Shown: piece by piece, positions 1-7,924 of the stretch | Layout: each line of letters opens with the position of its first letter | Position numbering within the stretch: position 1 is the first letter of the stretch | Assembly (NCBI RefSeq): GCF_001956315.1 | Contig: NZ_KV887142.1 | Coordinates: 33,124 to 74,287 of the forward strand | From: Sphingomonas montana | GTDB lineage: Bacteria; Pseudomonadota; Alphaproteobacteria; Sphingomonadales; Sphingomonadaceae | DNA length: 41,164 nt | Reading direction: 5' to 3' | The notes under the pieces: model-generated | Seen by the model: only the letters and a program-made list of their open reading frames with translations | Told to the model about the DNA's origin: nothing | The model's database searches: none | Made by a program: the position numbers and the translations under genes

Positions 1-552
1 CCGCGTGCCGCCCGCACCGCGCCCCAGCCAACACAGCCCCCCGCCCCCCGGCCGGCCACGACGCCCGTCCCGACGCCCGCCCCCGTCCCCCCGCTCGACA
101 TCATCCCGCTCAGTCGCGAGGATTTTGCTGCCGCCGATATCGCCCGCATGCCGCGCGCGCCCACCGCGGCCACCGGCGGGGGCGAAACCGGAACCGGCAG
201 CACCGGGTCCGGCAGCGGCCGCGGGGACACGCGCGGCGCCGGCACCGGACCGGGCGGGGAACAGCTCTACAATGCCGAATGGGTCCGCGAACCCACCAAC
301 GCCGAACTGGCCTATTATCTGCCGCGCGGCGCTCCATCGGGGGCCTGGGCGGAAATCGCCTGCCGCACGCTGCCGGGCTTCCGCGTCGACCAGTGCCAGG
401 AACTTGGGCAGTCCCCGTCCGGTCTTGGCCTCGGCGGTTCGATGCGACAGGCCGCGTGGCAATTCCGGGTCCGCCCGCCCCGGGTCGGCGGCAAGACGCT
501 GGTCGGTGCATGGGTCCGGATCCGCATCTCGTTTACCGGCCGGCAACCCTGA
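1..552 (+). CDS. C-terminal part of a TonB-like hypothetical protein
   Basis: The reading frame is open from the left edge, so the N-terminus is missing. The visible 183 residues begin with a Pro/Ala/Thr-rich stretch typical of a periplasm-spanning linker. A Gly/Thr/Ser-rich spacer follows, and then a compact domain ending in VRIRISF and GRQP. That domain has two cysteines spaced as in ACRTLPGFRVDQC, and its closing beta strand resembles the TonB C-terminal fold. I infer an envelope protein of the TonB/energy-transducer-like type that is common in sphingomonads, but I cannot name the family. An internal ATG at 148 lies in the middle of the linker and is unlikely to be the true start. The next gene (phoX) begins 124 bp downstream behind its own regulatory site, so the two are probably separate transcription units. 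Confidence 0.6.
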   Translation, partial: PRAARTAPQPTQPPAPRPATTPVPTPAPVPPLDIIPLSREDFAAADIARMPRAPTAATGGGETGTGSTGSGSGRGDTRGAGTGPGGEQLYNAEWVREPTNAELAYYLPRGAPSGAWAEIACRTLPGFRVDQCQELGQSPSGLGLGGSMRQAAWQFRVRPPRVGGKTLVGAWVRIRISFTGRQP

Positions 553-588
553 CGGCCGCGCCGACTACCACGCCTTTACCCACGCCCG

Positions 589-606
589 TTGTCATCAAAC
601 GGTCAG
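589..606 (+). promoter_or_regulatory. Pho box (PhoB operator) upstream of phoX
   Basis: TTGTCATCAAACGGTCAG reads as two 7-bp half-sites (TTGTCAT and CGGTCAG) separated by 4 bp. It matches 13 of 18 positions of the classical Pho box CTGTCATAAATCTGTCAT, including the TGTCAT and GTCA cores. It lies 70 bp upstream of the phoX start in an intergenic gap. The adjacent gene being a phosphatase makes the assignment strong. Confidence 0.75.
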
Positions 607-676
607 ACAAATCGCATGCGACTGCCGCATGATTTCCCTAGCCGAAACTGGAACTTTCCGGTGGGGCCAATTTCCG

Positions 677-3160
677 ATGCACGATCTCCTGACTTTCGAC
701 GACGCCTATACCGACGGCGATATCGACACGAACCGCTCCGATGGCCCGACGCTGGGTGCCATCGTCGATGCGCGCTACTCGCGTCGCCAGACGATGTTCG
801 GCGGCGTCTCGGCCATGACGCTGGCCGCGTTCGGCACCACGCTGCTCAGCGGCTGCGGTTCGGATGCGGAAGGCAACGCGGCCCCCACCGTCACAGCCGG
901 CCAGAATGCGGCCACCACCTCGGGCAAGCTGGTCACGATGACCTCCACCGCCGCCGATCCGGGCGGCAGCATCGCCGGCACCGTCTGGACGCAGGTGTCC
1001 GGGCCGTCGGTCGTGCTCACCAACGCCGGCACGCCTACCGCCACGTTCATCGCCCCTGCCGTCGCCGCCGCGACGCCGCTGGTGTTCCGCGTCACCGCCA
1101 CCGACAATTTCGGCCTGACCGCCACCGCGGACAGCACGATCACGGTGGCCCCCGCCACGCTCGATTTCACCGCCGTGCCGAAATCGCTGGCCGATGTCGT
1201 CGCCGTGCCCGCGGGCTACACCGTCACCGTCCTCTACCGGTTGGGCGACCCGATCACCGCCTCGACCTCCGCCTACGCCAATGACGGCACCGACAGCGGC
1301 TTTTCCGCCCGCGCGGGCGATCATCATGACGGCATGTCCTATTTCGGCCTGCTGACCGGTGCCAACACGCCCGACGCCACGAACAGCGCGCGCGGCCTGC
1401 TGGTCATGAACCATGAGAACATCACCGCCGCCTATCTCCATCCGGCCGGCCAGACGCTGGTCAACAACGCGCGTCCGGAAGCGGAGGCGCTGAAGGAAAT
1501 GGAGTGCCACGGCGTCAGCGTCGTGGAGGTCACCCGTGGCGCCACCGCGGCCTGGTCCTACGTCCAGAACTCGCCGCTCAACCGCCGCATCACGCCGCTT
1601 ACCCCGATGCAGTTCAACGGCCCGGCCCGCGGTTCCGCGCTGCTCCGCACCAGCTTCTCGACGGACGGGACGCAGGGCCGCGGCACGATCAACAACTGCG
1701 CCAACGGCCTGATGCCCTGGGGCACCTATTCGACGTGCGAGGAGAATTGGGCCGGCTATTTCCGCCGCGACACCACCGACAACGCCGCTCGCACGGCCAA
1801 GGACGTCATCTCGCTCAACCGCTACGGCATCGCCGTCACCACCAACCGCCCCGGCAACAACCGCTGGAGCACGGTGACCCCGACCGACAGCGCCAACACG
1901 CTTTACCGCCGCTGGAACATCAACGTGCAGGCCGGCACGGCGGCCGACGGCACCGGCGATTTCCGGAACGAAGCCAACCAGTTCGGCTGGGTCGTCGAAA
2001 TCGATCCCTATGTGCCCACCTCCGTGCCGCGCAAGCGCACGGCGCTTGGCCGCATGAACCATGAAGGCTGCTGGCCGTCGGTGCCGGTCGTGGGTCGTCG
2101 CCCCGCCTTCTACATGGGCGACGACGCGCAGAACGAATATCTCTACAAGTTCGTCTCCGACACCCCCTGGGTCGCCGCCGATGCGACCCCGACGGACCGG
2201 CTGGCGACCGGCGACAAATATCTCGACCGCGGCACGCTCTACGTCGCGCGCTTCGATGCGACCGGGGCCGGCACCTGGCTGCCGCTGCGCTTCAACGAAA
2301 ACGGTCTGAACGCGTCGAACCCGCTCTACCCCTTCGCGGATCAGGCGGACGTGCTCGCCAATGCCCGCCTGGCCGGCGACGCGCTGGGCGCCACCAAGAT
2401 GGACCGTCCCGAATGGACCGCGGTCAACCCGGCAACGGGCGAGATGTATCTGACGCTGACCAACAACAGTTCGCGCACGCTGGCCAACACCGATGCCGCC
2501 AACCCGCGCTACTATAACGATCCGAAGGGCACGGCGGCGCAGCGCGGCAACCCCAACGGCCACATCATCCGCCTGCGCGAAGCCGGCGACACGTCGGAGG
2601 CAACCAGCTTCCGCTGGGACATCTACCTGTTCGGCGCAGGGTCCGATCTGAACCCGACCAACATCAACCTGTCCGGTCTCGACGCCACCAACGATCTGTC
2701 CAGCCCGGACGGCCTGTGGTTCTCGCGCTCCACCAACCCGACCGGCCAGGTCAATCCGCTGCTCTGGATCCAGACCGACGACGGTGCCTTCACCGACCAG
2801 ACTAACTGCATGATGCTGGCCGCCCTGCCCGGTACGGTCGGCGACGGTGCCGAACGCACCATCGTCAACCTGGGTGCGGTCGAAGGCACGCGCAGCCAGT
2901 CGACCTTCATCGGCAAGGCACCCGGCGGCTCGCTCCGCCGCTTCCTGGTCGGCCCGAAGGAATGCGAGATCACCGGCGTCGACAGCACGCCGGACGGTCG
3001 CGCGCTGTTCGTGAACATCCAGCATCCGGGCGAAGGCGGCACCGGCGCCGCCCCGACCAGCGCCTGGCCCGCCTCGCAGGCCGGCACCACCGCCACCGCC
3101 CGCCCCCGCTCGGCCACGATCGTTATCACCAAGAACGACGGCGGCCTCGTCGGCCTGTAA
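677..3160 (+). CDS. phoX: PhoX-family alkaline phosphatase, Tat lipoprotein
   Basis: The product (827 residues) is a PhoX/DUF839 phosphatase, a calcium/iron enzyme that releases phosphate from organic esters outside the cytoplasm. The N-terminus reads LGAIVDARYSRRQTM, the usual PhoX lead-in to a twin-arginine signal (Arg36-Arg37). A lipobox LLSGC (Cys60) follows, so the protein should be Tat-exported and lipidated. Residues about 70-165 form a PKD/Ig-like beta domain (TVWTQVSGPSVVLTNAGTPT), and the PhoX catalytic domain occupies the rest. Conserved metal-site motifs are visible: NHEN at 245, NNCANG with Cys341, CEEN at 354-357 and NHEG at 461. I chose the ATG at 677 because it gives the canonical PhoX N-terminus. 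An in-frame ATG at 629 would only add residues of no family character. A Pho box upstream predicts induction by phosphate starvation. Confidence 0.92.
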   Translation: MHDLLTFDDAYTDGDIDTNRSDGPTLGAIVDARYSRRQTMFGGVSAMTLAAFGTTLLSGCGSDAEGNAAPTVTAGQNAATTSGKLVTMTSTAADPGGSIAGTVWTQVSGPSVVLTNAGTPTATFIAPAVAAATPLVFRVTATDNFGLTATADSTITVAPATLDFTAVPKSLADVVAVPAGYTVTVLYRLGDPITASTSAYANDGTDSGFSARAGDHHDGMSYFGLLTGANTPDATNSARGLLVMNHENITAAYLHPAGQTLVNNARPEAEALKEMECHGVSVVEVTRGATAAWSYVQNSPLNRRITPLTPMQFNGPARGSALLRTSFSTDGTQGRGTINNCANGLMPWGTYSTCEENWAGYFRRDTTDNAARTAKDVISLNRYGIAVTTNRPGNNRWSTVTPTDSANTLYRRWNINVQAGTAADGTGDFRNEANQFGWVVEIDPYVPTSVPRKRTALGRMNHEGCWPSVPVVGRRPAFYMGDDAQNEYLYKFVSDTPWVAADATPTDRLATGDKYLDRGTLYVARFDATGAGTWLPLRFNENGLNASNPLYPFADQADVLANARLAGDALGATKMDRPEWTAVNPATGEMYLTLTNNSSRTLANTDAANPRYYNDPKGTAAQRGNPNGHIIRLREAGDTSEATSFRWDIYLFGAGSDLNPTNINLSGLDATNDLSSPDGLWFSRSTNPTGQVNPLLWIQTDDGAFTDQTNCMMLAALPGTVGDGAERTIVNLGAVEGTRSQSTFIGKAPGGSLRRFLVGPKECEITGVDSTPDGRALFVNIQHPGEGGTGAAPTSAWPASQAGTTATARPRSATIVITKNDGGLVGL

Positions 3161-3167
3161 GGCAACG

Positions 3168-3207
3168 CTCTCCCTTCCCCCACCGGGGGGAGGGCCGGGG
3201 TGGAGAG
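3168..3207 (+). terminator. GC-rich hairpin after phoX
   Basis: A C-rich arm at 3173-3181 pairs with a G-rich arm at 3185-3194, and outer CTCTCC/GGAGAG pairs extend the stem. There is no T-tract. It could serve as a terminator, or it is a member of the CCCTCCCC palindrome family scattered through the window. Confidence 0.4.
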
Positions 3208-3254
3208 CTTAGGCTAGATAGAAACAAATCACTTGGCGCCCCCTTAGGAGCGCG

Positions 3255-3321
3255 GTTCCCCGGCGCAGGCCGGGGCCTAGGTGAAACGGCAGTGTCAAGG
3301 CCCCGGCTTCCGTCGGGGAAC
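3255..3321 (+). repeat. 67-bp palindromic repeat, copy 1
   Basis: Two inward-facing palindromes (GTTCCCCGGCGCAGGCCGGG at one end and a CGGGGAAC arm at the other) bracket a short spacer. Copies of exactly the same length lie at 11743-11809 and 18501-18567. The structure is that of a bipartite REP/BIME element. It sits between the convergent phoX and SDR genes. Confidence 0.85.
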
Positions 3322-3360
3322 GACCAAGGCATCGAACCAACACCCCCCAACGCAAACACC

Positions 3361-3393
3361 AAAAAAGCGGGGGCGCACCCAGTGCACCCCCGC
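3361..3393 (-). terminator. Rho-independent terminator of the SDR gene
   Basis: Read on the minus strand, a 12-bp stem (3367-3378 with 3382-3393, one wobble pair, 3-nt loop) is followed directly by six T residues (3366-3361). It lies 25 bp past the SDR stop codon. Confidence 0.8.
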
Positions 3394-3418
3394 CCCAAAC
3401 CTCAGCACTTGACCAAGA

Positions 3419-4417
3419 TCAGGCAGGCTGCCCGTCCCCGCCCGTCGCGCCGAAAATCTGCCCGGTGGAATAGCTCAGCGCCGGATCCGCCGCCGCCACG
3501 TACAGGCCGGCGATCTCGGCCGGCTGCCCCGGACGACCCAGCGGCGCCATGCTGCCGAAACTTGCCAGCTTCTCCATCGTCGCACCCCCGCTTACCTGCA
3601 AGGGGGTCCAGAACGGTCCGGGTGCCACCGCGTTGACGCGGATCCCCTTCGGGGCCAGCTGCTTGGCCATCGACTTGGTGAAGTTCAGCACCGCCGCCCG
3701 GGTCAGTGCATAATCGACCAGATCCTCCGACGGATTGCCGGCCTGTTCCGAAGACGTGTTCACGATCACGCCGCCCGCGCCCATCCGCGCGACCGCCGCC
3801 TTGGTCAACCAGAACGGGGCATAGACGTTGGTCTTCATCGTGGCATCGAAATCGGCACTGCTTATGTCGGCGATCGCTGGCTTGGTCTGCTGCCGTGCGG
3901 CATTGTTCACCAGAATGTCCAGCCCGCCCAGCTCCTGCGTCGCCCGCGCCACCAGCTTCTGGCAGAACGCCTCGTCGCGCAGATCGCCAGGGATCGCGAC
4001 CGCCTTGCGCCCTGCCGCACGGATCAGTGCCACCACCTCGCGCGCGTCGGGTTCCTCGGCCGGCAGATAGTTGATCGCCACATCCGCGCCCTCGCGCGCA
4101 TAGGCGATCGCCGCCGCCCGGCCGATCCCGCTATCGCCGCCGGTGATCAGCGCGCGCTTACCCGCCAGCCGCCCCGAACCCTTGTAGCTCTGCTCGCCAT
4201 GGTCCGGCCGCGGGTTCATCTTCGACGCAAGTCCCGGCCAGGGCTGCGTCTGCGGCTGGAACGGCGGTTTCGGATATGCGGCGGCGGCCGGCGTCGTCGC
4301 GGACTCGACCGGCTTCGGCGTCTGGGCCTGCGCCAGCACGGGCGCAACCGCGGCGGCGGCCGCAACCACGCCCGCACCGGTCACGAAAGTACGGCGGCTT
4401 GCGTCTGTATCGGTCAT
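3419..4417 (-). CDS. Tat-exported SDR-family oxidoreductase
   Basis: This 332-residue short-chain dehydrogenase/reductase resembles the YghA/YhdF-type NAD(P)-dependent enzymes with an N-terminal extension. A twin-arginine signal (SRRTFV, residues 7-12) and an Ala-rich hydrophobic stretch ending AQA near residue 32 predict Tat export. The Rossmann motif TGGDSGIG lies at 92-99, NNAA at 171-174, Asn197 is in place, and the catalytic Ser223 and Tyr236 are present. The YxxxK lysine is replaced: the sequence is YALTR, with Arg240 at the lysine position. The start codon follows AGGAA. An EcfG-like promoter lies 36 bp upstream and a T-tailed terminator lies downstream, so this is probably a single-gene, general-stress-controlled unit. 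The substrate cannot be deduced. Confidence 0.88.
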   Translation of the reverse strand: MTDTDASRRTFVTGAGVVAAAAAVAPVLAQAQTPKPVESATTPAAAAYPKPPFQPQTQPWPGLASKMNPRPDHGEQSYKGSGRLAGKRALITGGDSGIGRAAAIAYAREGADVAINYLPAEEPDAREVVALIRAAGRKAVAIPGDLRDEAFCQKLVARATQELGGLDILVNNAARQQTKPAIADISSADFDATMKTNVYAPFWLTKAAVARMGAGGVIVNTSSEQAGNPSEDLVDYALTRAAVLNFTKSMAKQLAPKGIRVNAVAPGPFWTPLQVSGGATMEKLASFGSMAPLGRPGQPAEIAGLYVAAADPALSYSTGQIFGATGGDGQPA

Positions 4418-4452
4418 GCTGAATTCCTGTCGACGATGATCGTTTATTGCAG

Positions 4453-4478
4453 AACACCCGTCGGCCGACTTGCGTTCC
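4453..4478 (-). promoter_or_regulatory. Candidate EcfG (general stress) promoter for the SDR gene
   Basis: On the minus strand, GGAAC (4478-4474) is followed after 17 bp by TGTT (4456-4453). This fits the alphaproteobacterial EcfG consensus GGAAC-N16/17-cGTT except for the weakly conserved C. The -10 element ends 36 bp before the ATG. Stress-type SDRs are plausible members of this regulon. Confidence 0.5.
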
Positions 4479-4619
4479 GCTGTATCGCCGCATCAAAACC
4501 TTTCGGATATCGCCGCCACCATCCTTGATTTACCCACATCAAGAACCACGCCCCTACGTGGACGCCCCCGCCCGCCTCTGCTACCCGCCCGCCAGACATC
4601 ATCAGCCAGGACGCCGCAC

Positions 4620-5924
4620 ATGATCCCCCGCTATTCGCGCCCCGACATGGTCGCCATCTGGACGCCGGAACAGCGTTTCCGCATCTGGTTCGAAATCGAG
4701 GCGCACGCCACAGACGCGCTTGCCGAACTGGGCGTCGTCCCCAAGGAAGCCGCCGCCGCGATCTGGGCCAAGGGCGCGTTCGAAGTCGACCGCATCGACG
4801 AGATCGAACGCGAAACCAAGCACGACGTCATCGCCTTCCTGACCAACGTCGCCGAACATGTCGGGCCGGAAGCGCGTTTCATGCACCAGGGCATGACCTC
4901 GTCCGACGTGCTCGACACCTGCCTGTCGGTCCAGCTCGCCCGCGCCAGCGACATCCTGCTCGCCGATCTCGACGCGCTGCTCGCCGCGCTGAAGACTCGC
5001 GCGTTCGAACACAAGCTCACCCCCACGATCGGGCGCAGCCACGGCATCCACGCCGAACCCGTCACCTTCGGCCTGAAACTCGCGCTCGCTTATGCCGAGT
5101 TCGCCCGCTGCCGCGCGCGGCTCGTGGCAGCACGCGCGGAGATCGCGACCTGCGCCATCTCCGGCGCGGTCGGCACCTTCGCCAACATCGATCCGTTCGT
5201 GGAATCATACGTCGCCGAAAAGCTCGGCCTCACCGTCGAACCGATCTCGACGCAGGTCATCCCGCGCGATCGCCACGCCATGTATTTCGCCACGCTGGGC
5301 GTCATCGCCTCCTCGATCGAGCGGCTCGCGACCGAGATCCGCCACCTCCAGCGGACCGAGGTGCTCGAGGCGGAAGAGTATTTCTCGCCCGGTCAGAAGG
5401 GATCGTCGGCGATGCCGCACAAGCGCAACCCGGTGCTGACCGAGAACCTCACCGGTCTCGCCCGCATGGTCCGCGGCTATGTCACCCCGGCGCTCGAAAA
5501 TGTGGCACTCTGGCACGAACGCGACATCAGTCACTCCTCGGTCGAACGCTATATCGGCCCGGACGCCACCATCACGCTCGACTTCGCGCTCGCCCGGCTG
5601 ACCGGCGTGATCGACAAGCTCGTCGTCTATCCGGTCCGCATGCAGAAGAATCTCGACCGCATGGGCGGCCTCGTCCACTCGCAACGCGTCCTGCTTGCAC
5701 TCACGCAAGCCGGCGTCAGCCGCGAGGACGCCTATACGCTGGTCCAGCGCAACGCGATGAAGGTGTGGGAGTCGGACGGCGCATTGTCGCTGAAGGACTT
5801 GTTGCTCGCGGACCCGCAGGTCGCCGCCGCGCTCAGCGCGGAGGAAATCGAGAGCCGTTTCGATCTGGGCTACCACCTGCGCCACGTCGACACGATCTTC
5901 ACCCGCGTGTTCGGTGAAGCCTGA
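4620..5924 (+). CDS. purB: Adenylosuccinate lyase
   Basis: PurB catalyses two steps of purine synthesis: SAICAR to AICAR, and adenylosuccinate to AMP, releasing fumarate each time. The 434-residue length is normal for the family. The protein begins MIPRYSRPDM, carries the TSSDVLDT motif in the first third and has the fumarase/aspartase-superfamily signature GSSAMPHKRNP about two thirds along. The HDVIAFL and GRSHGIHAEP segments are also characteristic. The ATG at 4620 matches the family N-terminus and is preceded by AGGACGCCGCAC, a modest ribosome site. The gene has no close partner, being divergent from the SDR gene and followed by about 200 bp without a clear gene. Confidence 0.97.
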   Translation: MIPRYSRPDMVAIWTPEQRFRIWFEIEAHATDALAELGVVPKEAAAAIWAKGAFEVDRIDEIERETKHDVIAFLTNVAEHVGPEARFMHQGMTSSDVLDTCLSVQLARASDILLADLDALLAALKTRAFEHKLTPTIGRSHGIHAEPVTFGLKLALAYAEFARCRARLVAARAEIATCAISGAVGTFANIDPFVESYVAEKLGLTVEPISTQVIPRDRHAMYFATLGVIASSIERLATEIRHLQRTEVLEAEEYFSPGQKGSSAMPHKRNPVLTENLTGLARMVRGYVTPALENVALWHERDISHSSVERYIGPDATITLDFALARLTGVIDKLVVYPVRMQKNLDRMGGLVHSQRVLLALTQAGVSREDAYTLVQRNAMKVWESDGALSLKDLLLADPQVAAALSAEEIESRFDLGYHLRHVDTIFTRVFGEA

Positions 5925-5948
5925 CCCCTAACCCGATATCTCCAAAGC

Positions 5949-5972
5949 CCTCCCCCGCCTTTGCAGGGGAGG
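5949..5972 (+). terminator. CCTCCCC/GGGGAGG hairpin after purB
   Basis: A 7-bp perfect stem (5949-5955 with 5966-5972) lies 24 bp past the purB stop. There is no T-tract. It may act as a terminator or simply be a member of the recurrent CCTCCCC palindrome family. Confidence 0.4.
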
Positions 5973-6052
5973 TGCGCGAGCGCCCTTTGCGACCACAGTC
6001 CCAAACAAACTTACAAGTGCAAGAAACACAATCGCATGCTCACGCATTAAAA

Positions 6053-6134
6053 TTGCGCGGCTAAACAACAATCCCATATGTCTACTCAGGCGCTAGAGAG
6101 CGCCGGCCCGCAGCATTCCGCCGGGGCCAAGGAG
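6053..6134 (+). promoter_or_regulatory. Promoter-like region and structured leader of a 27-codon gene
   Basis: An unusually AT-rich stretch contains TTGCGC (6053-6058) and, after 17 bp, ATATGT, a weak sigma-70-like pair. Downstream are two small hairpins: GGCGCT-AGAG-AGCGCC at 6089-6104, and GGCCC (6105-6109) with GGGCC (6124-6128). The second ends immediately before the ribosome site AAGGAG (6129-6134), so the leader could influence its accessibility. Confidence 0.4.
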
Positions 6135-6140
6135 CATGAC

Positions 6141-6224
6141 ATGACCTACCTCGAAACCGCCACGACCGCCGTCCTTGCGATCGCTGCCCAGGCTCTTGCC
6201 GTCGCCGTCGTCGTCTCTCTCTAA
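6141..6224 (+). CDS. Putative 27-residue hydrophobic peptide
   Basis: The short frame starts MTYLETATTAV and continues as an almost uninterrupted Ala/Val/Leu/Ile stretch, ending VVVSL before TAA. The product would be a single membrane-spanning peptide. Support for a real gene is contextual. A strong Shine-Dalgarno AAGGAG lies 6 nt upstream, an AT-rich promoter-like zone precedes it, and a textbook rho-independent terminator begins 36 bp after the stop. A second ATG at 6136 in another frame is unlikely because it is too close to the ribosome site. I know no family for it. The transcript could instead be a small RNA or a leader with an incidental frame. Confidence 0.5.
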   Translation: MTYLETATTAVLAIAAQALAVAVVVSL

Positions 6225-6260
6225 GGCGCAGACGCACTCGACCGGGGCAACCCACCCAAG

Positions 6261-6286
6261 AGCGCCGCTTTCGCGGCGCTTTTTTG
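6261..6286 (+). terminator. Rho-independent terminator
   Basis: AGCGCCGC pairs perfectly with GCGGCGCT around a TTTC loop (6261-6280) and is followed by TTTTTG. It is the clearest intrinsic terminator in the window and closes the small unit upstream. Confidence 0.88.
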
Positions 6287-6753
6287 TGTCCAGACGCTAT
6301 GCCAGTTGGAGACGCGTGCTCGTAGCAATTCGATCTCAGGGGACCTCAGCCGGCAACGTCGAGATTTAAGCGGCGACAGCCGAACCAGAAAGCCGGTTTC
6401 CAAGATCGGGACGTCCACGGAAAACATCATCCTGTAACAGTCGGAATCTCACAGCGGTCACAGGCGGCCAAGGCACCAGGACCTCGCGACCCTACACCCC
6501 AGCCGGTTTGGTTCGAGCCTGTCGAGAACTGGGCGCTGTGTTCTCGACAGGCTCGAACCAAACGGAGCAAAATGGAGGTCCGACCAACACAACGCGCGAC
6601 CGGCCGCGCGATCAGCGCGTCGCCATAGCCGCGATAGAGCCCGCACAAACGTACTCGCAGGAGTTCAGGCCGCGGTAAAAGTTCGGGGTTAGGCCGGATG
6701 AAGCCGAACTACCAGTTCGGCCCAACCCGACCATCACCACAGCCCCGCGCACC
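6287..6753. other. Intergenic stretch without a convincing gene
   Basis: About 470 bp separate the terminator from the end of dnaJ. Apart from the long inverted repeat at 6506-6563 I see no frame with a ribosome site or family character, no tRNA-like cloverleaf and no promoter. Short open frames on the minus strand overlap the palindrome and look incidental. Confidence 0.5.
6506..6563. repeat. Long perfect inverted repeat (GTTCGAGCCTGTCGAGAAC family), copy 1
   Basis: Two 23-bp arms, 6506-6528 and 6541-6563, are perfect reverse complements around a 12-nt spacer. The core is GTTCGAGCCTGTCGAGAA. A second, slightly diverged copy lies at 21785-21840. Confidence 0.9.
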
Positions 6754-7878
6754 TCACTCCCCGAAGATATGCTTGATCTTCCCGAAGAACCCCTCGCTGG
6801 CCGGGCACTCCGCACCCGTCTCGGTCGCGCGGAACTGTTCCAGCAGGTCCTTCTGCTTTGCGGTCAGCTTGGTCGGCGTCTCGACCTCGATCTCGACGAC
6901 CATGTCGCCGAAGCCGCGACCGTTCAGCACCGGCATGCCCGCCCCGCGCTGCTTGATCTGCTTGCCCGACTGGATGCCGACCGGGATACGGATCTCGTGC
7001 GCCACCTTGTCCAGCCCGGGCACGGTGATCGTCCCGCCCAGCGCCGCGGTGGTGAATGAGATCGGCACCCGCGCGAACAGCGTGTTGCCCTCGCGCTGGA
7101 ACAGCGTGTGCCGTGCCAGATGAATGAAGATATACAGGTCGCCGGCCGGCGATCCCCGCGATCCGGCCTCTCCCTCGCCGGTCAGGCGAATGCGCGTACC
7201 CTCGTCCACGCCCGGCGGGATCTTGACCGAAATCGTCTTCTGCTTGTCGACCCGGCCTTCGCCGTGGCACGCGTCGCATGGCGCCTCTATCACCTGGCCC
7301 GCGCCGTGGCACGTCGGGCACACCCGTTCCACCACGAAGAAGCCCTGCTGCGCGCGCACCTTGCCGTGACCGGCGCAGGTCGAGCATCCGCGCGCCTTGG
7401 TACCGGGCTTGGCACCCGTCCCGTCGCACGGTTCGCATGGCGTCGCGACCTCGATCGTGACGGACGCGTCCTTGCCGTGATACGCATCCTCGAACGCAAT
7501 CTCCATGTCGTAACGCAGGTCGGCACCGCGGTGCTGTTGACGCTGCCCGCCACGACCCTGGCCGCCGCCCATGAATTCGCCGAAGATATTCTCGAAGATG
7601 TCGGAAAAGCCACCGCCCCCGAAATCCTGCCCGCCGGCACCCGGCCCACCGTTCTGGAACGCCGCCTTGCCGAACCGATCATAGGCCGCGCGCTTCTGCG
7701 GATCCTTCAGGCAGTCATAGGCCTCGGAGATCGCCTTGAACTTCGCCTCGCTCTTGGCACAACCCGGGTTCTTGTCCGGGTGGCAGATCATTGCGAGCCG
7801 CCGGTAGGACGACTTGATCGTCTTGTCGTCGGCGGTCTTCTCGACCTCCAGCAACTCGTAATATTCGGTATCGGGCAT
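6754..7878 (-). CDS. dnaJ: Chaperone DnaJ (Hsp40)
   Basis: DnaJ delivers unfolded clients to DnaK and stimulates its ATPase. The 374 residues show the full type-I layout. The J domain carries HPD at 33-35, and a Gly/Phe-rich linker (QNGGPGAGGQDFGGGGF) follows. The zinc domain has four CxxCxGxG-type motifs (CEPCDGTG, CSTCAGHG, CPTCHGAG, CDACHGEG), and the C-terminal substrate domains complete the protein. It lies downstream of dnaK on the same strand. The 164-bp gap between them contains a large palindromic element, so the two genes may be co-transcribed with reduced read-through into dnaJ. Confidence 0.98.
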   Translation of the reverse strand: MPDTEYYELLEVEKTADDKTIKSSYRRLAMICHPDKNPGCAKSEAKFKAISEAYDCLKDPQKRAAYDRFGKAAFQNGGPGAGGQDFGGGGFSDIFENIFGEFMGGGQGRGGQRQQHRGADLRYDMEIAFEDAYHGKDASVTIEVATPCEPCDGTGAKPGTKARGCSTCAGHGKVRAQQGFFVVERVCPTCHGAGQVIEAPCDACHGEGRVDKQKTISVKIPPGVDEGTRIRLTGEGEAGSRGSPAGDLYIFIHLARHTLFQREGNTLFARVPISFTTAALGGTITVPGLDKVAHEIRIPVGIQSGKQIKQRGAGMPVLNGRGFGDMVVEIEVETPTKLTAKQKDLLEQFRATETGAECPASEGFFGKIKHIFGE

Positions 7879-7924
7879 GACGTTTACTCGGCTTCTGACA
7901 AGCGGGCTCGACGCACCCGCCTTC

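Noticed and set aside
5-676. A long in-frame extension in front of phoX (frame open from base 5)
   Set aside because: The extension has no family character, overlaps the upstream gene in another frame and spans the Pho box. The PhoX-type N-terminus begins at 677.
638-3025. A 795-codon open frame antisense to phoX
   Set aside because: High GC leaves long open frames opposite real genes. The product is a low-complexity Arg/Gly/Val string with no recognisable domain.
6506-6563. Possible tRNA because of GTTCGAGCC (T-loop-like GTTCGA)
   Set aside because: The sequence is half of a perfect inverted repeat. No acceptor, D or anticodon arms can be built around it.
6427-6648. Minus-strand frames of 60-75 codons around 6.4-6.8 kb
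   Set aside because: They cross the long inverted repeat and lack ribosome sites or family resemblance.
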